From assembly GCF_900105675.1 (NCBI RefSeq), contig NZ_LT629786.1, forward strand, positions 6,777,917 through 6,841,916: 64,000 nt of DNA, in the 5' to 3' direction. This document shows positions 56,101-64,000 of the stretch, one piece after another (positions within the stretch are counted from its first letter, which is position 1; the number at the start of each line of letters is the position of its first letter). Under the pieces are notes generated by a model. The model searched no databases and was not told the DNA's origin. It saw only the letters and a program-made list of their open reading frames with translations. Origin of the DNA: Pseudomonas synxantha. GTDB taxonomy: Bacteria; Pseudomonadota; Gammaproteobacteria; Pseudomonadales; Pseudomonadaceae. Both the position numbers and the translations under genes were made by a program.

Positions 56101-57098
56101 TCAGCCAGGCGCGCACCATCGAGCTGGATGGCAAGCGGTACTTTGTCGCGAGCATGCCCGATGCCCGGGATGGCGAGTACTACATATTGTGGGTGCAGGC
56201 GCCGGAGAATCCATTTGCCCTGGTCAGCAGCGGCATCGTCGCCAAGCCCGATATCGACGGCGCATGGATACGCAGGGGCTCGGCGGGCGGCATGCGGTCC
56301 GGCAGTTCCAGCGATGAACTTGAAGATGCATCCGAGTCCATGCCGGTGGACCACTACACGGCAACTGAACTGGGCGCCATGAAGCGCGAGGTGCATTTCA
56401 CCCAACTGCGCAATGTACCGGGCAGTTATGACCGGGTTAACAACGGCAGGTACCCGCTTCGAGATCTACAGGGCAAACCCATGCGTATCCGAAAACTGCA
56501 GAGAGAAGTCGTGACCGAATCGGGTGTCAAGTACAGCTCTGAGCAGATCAAGCCTTACATCCAGTTTGAAGGCTACGAGAAGGTGGCGGCGCGTTATGAC
56601 GAGAAGCTGCAGCAGCGACTGTTCACTGCGCAGGATATGCAGGTGCCCGAGGAAAAGGCGCTGATCGGGCAGTCCATGGTGGTGGCCAACCGGCGTATTG
56701 CCAAAGGTGAAATCCTCGGCGTCTACGGCGGCACCGTGCTGCCCTCTCAGGTTGGCAGTCCCGGCGGGCAGACCTATGTGATCCTGGCAGGTGCCAGGCC
56801 GACTCCTGGAAAAACGGGCATGGAGCCCATTGAAATTTCGGGGGACAACATCCTCTCCAGGATCAATACCCACTTTGAATATGACGCCAACGGCAAACCC
56901 ATACGCCAGGCCGCCAGCGGCTACAACGTCGAAGGGGTAGGGTTCGACGTTGAAGTGGAGGAAGGGCAGGGCACGAAGAACGCAAGGCGCAATATGATCC
57001 TGACGGCGGTATTTGCCACTGAAGATATCCCGGCGGGTGTCGAGCTGCGCATGGATTACCAATACAGCGAAGGCATGATCGCGACACTGTTTGCGTAG
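50118..57098 (+). CDS. Giant LRR / NEL-type E3 ubiquitin ligase / SET-domain effector-like protein
   Basis: A 2,326 aa single-frame protein. Residues 1 to about 1046 are a toxin-like region similar to Pseudomonas 'dermonecrotic toxin'-type proteins, with a hydrophobic stretch near 455-477 (FNLAAFVVPGLGPIMLAVAV). Two related blocks of about 300 residues (from 1048 and from 1348) each contain leucine-rich repeats (LTSLDLSANHIRLTPQSARM; LRWLDLSHNQLRALPPALGE). Residues about 1664-1975 look like a NEL E3 ligase, with the catalytic cysteine expected at Cys1758 in a C-C-D motif (GEPGCCDLAAFSFSNLETL). Residues about 2185-2320 look like a SET domain: RIAKGEILGVYGG, then a degenerate SRINTHFEYDANG at 2247, then ATEDIPAGVELRMDYQY with Asp2313-Tyr2314. 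No signal peptide or secretion genes are visible and the ribosome-binding site is weak. It is convergent with ureC. Domain calls are by motif only: NEL fairly sure, SET probable. Confidence 0.82.
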   Translation: MSEQPVTPTPEGTFNVDLRGVHYNFLKERVPAWFNQATTQRQQELADHELELPSWYLSATAQQKADLADSHNRYREALNQVEEHLGQIEDVLAFAEPLLKDAIKTRFKMELDVRNVYFARKYGFKSRDDLYGAFVFDQQGDPAQRYEYRGVSLLEAALANFAPDEEKANACADCQVITTWSAFDSEIIPTPSVVQAHALAIPAHEFAQLCRSLDLGKLYQQHIKDIVRPTDDSQRSALERQLEEHQRQQLALSAEVAVQTREWGISADAYRMLKQVIKDPASASLDSKPVTFAALKIFGSVLVGPLLIGPERKDSDQVERLVVFIPNDPQQPLKEYASSGDFMADLRTRLHSASYRRFFSRFVPQREQGAFFQHFNRLYKPANGNGAAGDYPLAVKPARLPLDELAIGAGLWQPLREAQVRKILADARAVAVPTGDEDRQARLDRLASYLDAVISAFNLAAFVVPGLGPIMLAVAVLQMCAEGFEGIEAYEQGDLKTMWAHFASVALNAAFLKVGAKVLPEIKLASVVDNLKPVALPDGKQLLWNPDLTPYKVQAQLPLDAKPDALGLYPYKGQTLLPHEGDHYQVRQEPETGRYRIQHPGRPGAYEPLLEHNHAGAWSHEVEEPLTWDLPTLIRRLGLQQRGLDSDTLEQARLASGVEEDTLRQSFVEHEPVPLVLEDALQHFKAHQDLTRFVEQMRSNDPVLYAQADPALQLQIMQRGGMLPVDTALRVLSDGGRVLWTQEASATVPRRVAVVTEDQLARGELLNEVLHTLQGVDPQLAAIPGRPEESLTVRAAKVREFIATIVDTFKGSLVEERYRALNASDDPDVGLVQGTYPRLPASMAAELLTSMTAEQRQVFRRSGLLPEVQREQARWFEQETRVSRAYEGLHLDTLADLDSQRLALRTLETLPGWRRGTRVELRQYTPEGTLLDAIGSPDSTNRKTLVLKPSGLFDAPMPRDFYTAAWDQLSSVERQALGFTDALQMKAAITRSPLPRQPLRTVLLEHPLRKPTVEPGLRLLGGGRGLRRLLERVTGPSQAAAKARAQVLYPSMADDELTTFIQSLGTDVRGGLARREAELQTLEKELAAWVQTQTHSAMPQVQAPAYRASQEILRAWRRMGTGTLRLLMNDHLELPALSADFSHVQRLDLFGVKWSSSADTFLKTFTGLKDLSIRKSGLTELPDAIGHMRNLTSLDLSANHIRLTPQSARMLSGLGELETLRLTSNRLGLAPDFSGMPRLKQLNLRAAQLEQWPAGLTACPDLEVVDLSHNLLREVPAQYLDPAPGQLEETARLNGVTLLEGNPFPPDYWQQFDNYWKRLVEARSPVVSSARDGAFDSGNPRLAKIRRMYPNKRTYEARAWVWLMREEADVTLARLEAQFNTLERQLNAWTFSGGGERQRYVRAGERQINADNLDDRFQAQHRILACWRQETPQKLSNDGQPIGLELDLSGLTLPSLPDLDVDFSHVGSLKLSNMQLSASPEGFLARFRHLRWLDLSHNQLRALPPALGEMPNLTRLFLNDNQIRLSAETAQILSERVTLRALWLHRNVLGLAPDFSRITDMRSLVLNGAGLDHWPQGLAEQPNLDQVDLRNNNISTIPAAVIAPPDALLAQTARVNRVTSVAGNPLTPDTLQQVRDYNQRLEQAGLASTDDPNLLVTTALNIRAPAVTDAGAQQSFLRWSQDLPVEQVATRRAQWLALRNEEGAGPFFDILNRLESAGPGHADLQRRVWEVIDSISENTSSSDSHRKELFDRAGEPGCCDLAAFSFSNLETLTLVYRASTQAAGQMQGVQLSSLSKGLFRLHEVDKIASADIQRSEAIVNDSSVSMSDKLPHTQRLAEEVEIRLAYRFGLKDRLQLPGQPQKVRFTSMGGVTPAMLEAAYEKVIALDNSVEEFQALLSREFWKDYVTHKYRAQFDRLSEPYQQQLAALHDQRVAEAVSETVYKAQADELQARLVIEESQLIEALSRQEIAEVLLPRGPLEGLVELGAGPASGLQLSQARTIELDGKRYFVASMPDARDGEYYILWVQAPENPFALVSSGIVAKPDIDGAWIRRGSAGGMRSGSSSDELEDASESMPVDHYTATELGAMKREVHFTQLRNVPGSYDRVNNGRYPLRDLQGKPMRIRKLQREVVTESGVKYSSEQIKPYIQFEGYEKVAARYDEKLQQRLFTAQDMQVPEEKALIGQSMVVANRRIAKGEILGVYGGTVLPSQVGSPGGQTYVILAGARPTPGKTGMEPIEISGDNILSRINTHFEYDANGKPIRQAASGYNVEGVGFDVEVEEGQGTKNARRNMILTAVFATEDIPAGVELRMDYQYSEGMIATLFA

Positions 57099-57145
57099 CC
57101 CCCATTACCTGCAGGCGCGAGCTTGGCCGCGCCCGAAGGGGCGGT

Positions 57146-58846
<1,701 letters not shown>

Positions 58847-58883
58847 GTGTGCTTGCCCTGATAAAGATGTGTTGAATGTGCGA

Positions 58884-58962
58884 TCGCTATCGGGGGCAAG
58901 CCCCCTCCCACATTTGAAAGTATTCACAAATCAAAGGTGGGAGGGGGCTTGCCCCCGATGAG
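58884..58962. repeat. REPIN, short-spacer inverted form, inside the ure operon
   Basis: CTATCGGGGGCAAGCCCCCT and GTGGGAGGGGGCTTGCCCCC across about 28 bases, between ureB and ureC. Confidence 0.9.
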
Positions 58963-58965
58963 GCC

Positions 58966-60319
<1,354 letters not shown>

Positions 60320-60328
60320 CGCAGTGCC

Positions 60329-60631
60329 TCACGCAATGGGTTGGTGGACGGTGACCAGCTTGGTGCCGTCGGGAAAGGTGGCCTCCACCTGGATATCCGG
60401 AATCATCTCCGGGATGCCTTCCATCACCTGTTCGCGGCTGAGCAGCGTAGTGCCGTAGTGCATCAGGTCGGCCACAGTGCGGCCATCGCGGGCGCCCTCC
60501 ATCAGGGCGGCGCAGATGTAGGCGATGGTTTCCGGGTAGTTGAGCTTCACCCCGCGTGCCAGGCGGCGCTCGGCGACGAGGCCTGCGGTGAAGATCAGCA
60601 GTTTGTCTTTTTCCCGTGGGGTCAGGTCCAT
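60329..60631 (-). CDS. ureA: Urease subunit gamma
   Basis: Smallest urease subunit, 100 aa. It begins [20 protein letters not shown] and contains [20 protein letters not shown] and [20 protein letters not shown], all characteristic. It forms the UreABC trimer with UreB and UreC. Two GNAT genes separate it from ureB. A REP pair lies between ureD and ureA. Confidence 0.97.
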   Translation of the reverse strand: MDLTPREKDKLLIFTAGLVAERRLARGVKLNYPETIAYICAALMEGARDGRTVADLMHYGTTLLSREQVMEGIPEMIPDIQVEATFPDGTKLVTVHQPIA

Positions 60632-60680
60632 GGTTCAAGGTCCTTCAAAGAATGCATTCTTGAATTTGACAGAGATCAAG

Positions 60681-60770
60681 TGTGGGAGGGGGCTTGCTCC
60701 CGATGGCGGGGTGTCAGGCATACATCTGTGACTGGCCCACCGCCATCGGGAGCAAGCCCCCTCCCACATT
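60681..60770. repeat. REPIN, long-spacer form, inside the ure operon
   Basis: GTGGGAGGGGGCTTGCTCCC and ATCGGGAGCAAGCCCCCTCC with GTGTCAGGCA in the spacer, between ureD and ureA. Confidence 0.9.
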
Positions 60771-60777
60771 TTGATCT

Positions 60778-61617
60778 TCATGTGCTCCAGATTCTTGGTG
60801 ATATTGCTTCTCTGCCGAGTATGGCCGGGCGCAGCAATCGCCATAGATCTATCAACCATCCTCGCGCCAGCAGTGCTTCACTGGCCAGGCAGCGGGCGAC
60901 CAGCAAGCCCGGCAATTGGGTCAAATCGCCGCGCACTGCGTGGGGCAGCGAGCGGCAACGCTCAAGCAATTGAGGCTCAACCTCACCCGTCACCAGCAAC
61001 GTGGCAAACACCGGCTGCCCATCCAGCCCGATGGGCGAATCCAGCAGCCCATCGGCGCCTACGATGCGCTGGCGCTCATACCAGAGCAACTGCCCGTCGC
61101 GGCGGATATCCAGGTGTGATTGAAAGTGGCCGAGGTCGAACCGTTCGCCGCTGGCCGGGCGCCCCAGGGCGACCACATCCCAATAGAACAACCGCGCATC
61201 GCCCAAGAGCTCGATGCGCGTAGTGAGTTCGGCCTGGGCGGCGCTGAACACGATGGTTTCCTGGGGCAGCCATTCCAGCGTCGCGCCGGCCTCGACGGTC
61301 AACTCGACTTGCTGAAACGCCGGGCCGCTGGCGCGGTACCACTTGGCGGCGCCGGGGCTGGTCAGTTGCGCCCAGGCCCCAGTGCCGACATGGGCGCTGA
61401 TGTCCAGGCGATCACCGCCGGCAATTCCGCCGGGCGGGTGCACGATGATGTGCTGGCACACCCCGGGGCCTTCGGCGTACAGGTGCTTTTGCACCCGCAG
61501 CGGGCCAAGGTGGCGGCGCAATACCGGGCGCGTGGTGTCGCCGAAACGTGCATAGCCGAGTTCCAGCTCGGCGTGCCAGCTGGGGGTGAACAGGGCAGGG
61601 GATATGGGCAGGTTCAT
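60778..61617 (-). CDS. ureD: Urease accessory protein UreD
   Basis: A 279 aa scaffold protein that binds apo-urease and channels nickel from UreG via UreF. Family stretches are [40 protein letters not shown] and [20 protein letters not shown]. It is the first urease gene after urtE, 31 bases downstream, so urea transport and urease probably share transcription. Confidence 0.95.
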   Translation of the reverse strand: MNLPISPALFTPSWHAELELGYARFGDTTRPVLRRHLGPLRVQKHLYAEGPGVCQHIIVHPPGGIAGGDRLDISAHVGTGAWAQLTSPGAAKWYRASGPAFQQVELTVEAGATLEWLPQETIVFSAAQAELTTRIELLGDARLFYWDVVALGRPASGERFDLGHFQSHLDIRRDGQLLWYERQRIVGADGLLDSPIGLDGQPVFATLLVTGEVEPQLLERCRSLPHAVRGDLTQLPGLLVARCLASEALLARGWLIDLWRLLRPAILGREAISPRIWST

Positions 61618-61648
61618 GGCCGGTTGCTTATCGTCAGGAGGCTACAGA

Positions 61649-62347
61649 TTAGATGGTTACCAGCCCACGCACACCTTCGCTTTCCATATTTTCACCGCGG
61701 CCTTGCTGCACGATTTCACCCCGGGACATCACCAAGTACTGGTCCGCCAGCTCGGCGGCGAAGTCGTAGAACTGCTCCACCAGCAGGATCGCCATATCGC
61801 CGCGTTCCGCGAGCTTCTTGATCACCGCGCCGATTTCCTTGATCACCGACGGTTGGATGCCTTCGGTGGGCTCATCGAGGATCAGCAGGCGCGGGCGGCT
61901 GGCCAGTGCGCGACCAATCGCCAATTGCTGTTGCTGGCCGCCGGACAGATCGCCGCCACGGCGATGCTTCATTTGCAGCAACACCGGGAACAGCTCGTAG
62001 ATGAAAGCGGGCACTGCCTTGGCTTCGGCGCCGGGGAAGCGCGACAGGCCCATCAGCAGGTTCTCTTCCACCGTCAGCCGGGCAAAAATCTCCCGTCCCT
62101 GGGGCACATAAGCGATGCCAGCATGCACACGCTGGTGAGGCTTGAAGCCGGTGATGGCCTTGCCTTCCCAATTCACCGCGCCTTCCTTGGCCGGCAGCAA
62201 GCCCATCAGGCACTTGAGCAGGGTGGTCTTGCCCACGCCGTTACGCCCGAGCAGGCAGGTGACTTCGCCGATCTTCACGTCGAAGGACAGCCCGCGCAGG
62301 ATGTGGCTACCGCCGTAGTACTGGTGCAGCTTGTCGACTTGCAGCAT
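61649..62347 (-). CDS. urtE: Urea ABC transporter ATP-binding protein UrtE
   Basis: A 232 aa ATPase of the urea importer. Walker A is LGRNGVGKTTLLKCLMG near residue 34, the signature is LSGGQQQQLAIGRALASRPR, Walker B is LLILDEPTEGIQPSVIKEIG, and the switch region is MAILLVEQFYDFAAEL. The EGIQPS sequence is typical of UrtE rather than LivF. Its position between urtD and ureD supports urea as substrate. Confidence 0.95.
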   Translation of the reverse strand: MLQVDKLHQYYGGSHILRGLSFDVKIGEVTCLLGRNGVGKTTLLKCLMGLLPAKEGAVNWEGKAITGFKPHQRVHAGIAYVPQGREIFARLTVEENLLMGLSRFPGAEAKAVPAFIYELFPVLLQMKHRRGGDLSGGQQQQLAIGRALASRPRLLILDEPTEGIQPSVIKEIGAVIKKLAERGDMAILLVEQFYDFAAELADQYLVMSRGEIVQQGRGENMESEGVRGLVTI

Positions 62348-62359
62348 GTTCTGTTCTCC

Positions 62360-63181
62360 TTAGCGACCGAGGTAGACCTCGATCACCCGCTCATTTTCCT
62401 GTACCTGTTCCAGCGACCCTTCGGCCAGCACGCTGCCCTGGTGCAACACGGTGACGTGGTCGGCAATCGAGCCGACAAAACCCATGTCATGCTCCACCAC
62501 CATCAGCGAATGCTTGCCCGCCAGGCGCTTGAACAACTCGGCGGTGAACTCGGTTTCGGCGTCGGTCATGCCCGCCACCGGTTCGTCCAGCAGCAACAGT
62601 TGTGGGTCTTGCATCAGCAGCATGCCGATTTCCAGGAACTGCTTCTGGCCGTGGGACAGCAAGCCGGCGGGCCGCTGCACCGAGGTGGTGAGGCGGATGG
62701 TCTCGAGTACCTCGTCGATACGGTCCTTCTGCTCGCCGCTCAGGCGTGCGCGCAGGCTGGCCCAGACCGACTTGTCGGCCTTCTGCGCCAGCTCGAGGTT
62801 TTCGAACACGCTGAGGGCTTCGAACACCGTGGGTTTCTGGAACTTGCGGCCGATACCGGCCTGGGCGATCTGCACTTCGCTCATGCTGGTCAGGTCCAGG
62901 GTTTCGCCGAACCAGGCCTTGCCGTGGCTGGGCCGGGTCTTGCCAGTGATCACGTCCATCAGCGTGGTCTTGCCCGCGCCGTTGGGGCCGATGATGCAGC
63001 GCAATTCACCGACGCCGATGTAGAGATTCAGGTCATTGAGGGCCTTGAAACCGTCGAAGCTGACGCTGATATCTTCCAGGGTCAGGATGGTGCCATGGCG
63101 GGTGTTGAGTCCCTTGCCTGCTGCCTGGCCGATACCGATCGCATCGCGGCCGCTGCCCGCATCGAAAATAGGTTCAAGCAT
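62360..63181 (-). CDS. urtD: Urea ABC transporter ATP-binding protein UrtD
   Basis: A 273 aa ATPase. Walker A is GPNGAGKTTLMDVITGKTRP, the signature is LLSHGQKQFLEIGMLLMQDP (SHGQ, as in UrtD), Walker B is LLLLDEPVAGMTDAETEF and the switch is LMVVEHDMGFVGSI. I use the ATG at 63181 (MLEPIFDAGSGRDA) because GAGGA lies just before it. A start 12 bases upstream at 63193 would overlap the urtC stop (ATGA) and is also possible. Confidence 0.93.
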   Translation of the reverse strand: MLEPIFDAGSGRDAIGIGQAAGKGLNTRHGTILTLEDISVSFDGFKALNDLNLYIGVGELRCIIGPNGAGKTTLMDVITGKTRPSHGKAWFGETLDLTSMSEVQIAQAGIGRKFQKPTVFEALSVFENLELAQKADKSVWASLRARLSGEQKDRIDEVLETIRLTTSVQRPAGLLSHGQKQFLEIGMLLMQDPQLLLLDEPVAGMTDAETEFTAELFKRLAGKHSLMVVEHDMGFVGSIADHVTVLHQGSVLAEGSLEQVQENERVIEVYLGR

Positions 63182-63189
63182 GACGTTCC

Positions 63190-64000
63190 TCATTTCTTCA
63201 GCAGGCCAATAACGCCCTTGGGCAGGTACAGGGTGACGATGATGAACAGCGCGCCGAGGAAGAACAGCCAGTACTCCGGGAAGGCCACGGTAAACCAGCT
63301 CTTCATGCCATTGACCACGCCGGCGCCGAGCAATGGCCCGATCAGTGTTCCGCGCCCGCCCAGGGCCACCCACACGGCGGCTTCGATGGAATTGGTCGGC
63401 GACATTTCGCTGGGGTTGATGATGCCCACCTGCGGCACATACAGCGCCCCGGCAAGCCCGCACAGCACCGCACTCAATACCCATACGAACAGCTTGAAGC
63501 CACGAGGGTCGTAACCACAGAACATCAGGCGGTTCTCGGCATCGCGCAAGGCGGTCAGCACCCGGCCGAACTTGCTTTGCGCCAGGCGCCAGCCGATGTA
63601 CAGGCTCGCCACCAGCAACAGCACTGTCGCCAAGAACAACACCGCCCGCGTAGCTGGTTCGGTGATGCCAAACCCGAGGATGCTGCGGAAATTGGTAAAG
63701 CCGTTATTGCCGCCAAACCCGGTCTCGTTGCGAAAGAACAACAGCATCCCGGCAAAGGTCAGGGCCTGGGTCATGATCGAGAAATACACGCCCTTGATCC
63801 GCGAGCGGAAGGCGAAGAAACCGAACACCAGTGCCAACAGTCCAGGCGCCAGGATCACCAGGCACAAAGCCCAGAGGAAGTGGTCGGTGCCGGCCCAGTA
63901 CCAAGGCAACTCGGTCCAGGACAAAAAGGTCATGAACGCCGGCAACCCATCACCGGAGGCCTGGCGCATCAGGTACATGCCCATGGCATAGCCACCCAGG
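63190..64000 (-). CDS. urtC: Urea ABC transporter permease UrtC (N-terminal part outside window)
   Basis: The C-terminal about 269 residues of a LivM-type permease. Several membrane helices are visible (LWALCLVILAPGLLALVFGF; FLATVLLLVASLYIGWRLAQ). The ATPase-contact loop is GRVLTALRDAENRLMFCGYD, followed by GIINPSEMSPTNSIEAAVWV and GGRGTLIGPLLGAGVVNGMK. RDAENRxMFCGYD is characteristic of UrtC. The frame is open to the window edge. Confidence 0.93.
   Translation of the reverse strand, partial: LGGYAMGMYLMRQASGDGLPAFMTFLSWTELPWYWAGTDHFLWALCLVILAPGLLALVFGFFAFRSRIKGVYFSIMTQALTFAGMLLFFRNETGFGGNNGFTNFRSILGFGITEPATRAVLFLATVLLLVASLYIGWRLAQSKFGRVLTALRDAENRLMFCGYDPRGFKLFVWVLSAVLCGLAGALYVPQVGIINPSEMSPTNSIEAAVWVALGGRGTLIGPLLGAGVVNGMKSWFTVAFPEYWLFFLGALFIIVTLYLPKGVIGLLKK

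Noticed and set aside
50118..57098. Possibility that the giant gene is two genes joined by sequencing error or a broken pseudogene
   Set aside because: The frame is open for 2,326 codons with domain-like sequence throughout and no internal stop; the domain order is consistent with one protein.
61586..63514. A 642-codon plus-strand frame opposite urtE and urtD
   Set aside because: The minus strand carries both complete ABC ATPases with Walker motifs; the plus frame has no motifs and no ribosome-binding site.

Overview
The window is chromosomal DNA of a Pseudomonas, most likely the P. fluorescens lineage. The evidence is the high GC content, an azurin gene, an L-pipecolate (amaB/amaA) locus, a two-part urease locus, and sixteen paired REP elements. 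Fifteen of the sixteen carry the GTGGGAGGGGGCTTGC-type core that I recall as characteristic of P. fluorescens SBW25-type REPINs. From memory, the core gene order also resembles the P. aeruginosa PA4860-PA4937 region; this was not checked by search.

Layout. 1-7.9 kb is housekeeping: the 3' end of rnr, then rlmB, rpsF-rpsR-(DUF2232 membrane protein)-rplI, dnaB and a YgiQ-type radical SAM gene. 8.1-10.9 kb is accessory: two tandem copies of a two-gene module, each a roughly 306-310 aa protein with a Gly/Ala-rich hydrophobic hairpin followed, with an ATGA overlap, by a 149 aa four-helix membrane protein. This resembles a membrane-acting toxin with a membrane immunity protein. 11.1-17.9 kb is a three-gene amidoligase/transglutaminase cluster of unknown product. 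18-25.3 kb holds azurin, pncB-nadE (NAD salvage), and a LysR regulator divergent from amaB and amaA (pipecolate/lysine catabolism). 25.3-30.8 kb is a five-gene branched-chain-amino-acid-type ABC transporter behind a textbook sigma-54 promoter. 30.8-31.6 kb is a long non-coding stretch with several DnaA-box-like sites. 31.6-50 kb holds ydfG, a CDF-like transporter, an AGE-family sugar isomerase, hupE-ureG-ureF-ureE, an NlpC/P60 hydrolase, a DesT-like regulator, an AsmA-like protein, a ferritin-like protein, a DMT exporter with its divergent AraC regulator, psiF, an AI-2E-family permease, an SQR-like flavoprotein with DUF1641, and a divergent Hsp70/J-protein pair. 57-64 kb is the urease structural and urea-uptake locus (ureC, ureB, two GNATs, ureA, ureD, urtE, urtD, urtC), all on the minus strand.

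The most striking gene is at 50118-57098. It encodes a 2,326 aa protein placed between the J-protein gene and ureC. It has a long toxin-like N-terminal half, two internally duplicated leucine-rich-repeat blocks, a NEL-type E3 ubiquitin ligase domain with the cysteine in a C-C-D motif, and a C-terminal segment with the hallmarks of a SET methyltransferase domain. A ubiquitin ligase and a SET domain, both eukaryote-directed activities, in one bacterial polypeptide would be unusual.

How the genes work together. Urea enters through UrtA-E and is cleaved by UreABC; UreD, UreE, UreF and UreG insert nickel, possibly supplied by HupE. amaA-amaB convert pipecolate to aminoadipate. The neighbouring ABC importer is probably nitrogen- or activator-controlled through sigma-54. 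REPIN elements sit at many gene ends and inside the ure and ABC-transporter operons. No tRNA, rRNA, CRISPR array, insertion sequence or prophage was recognised.
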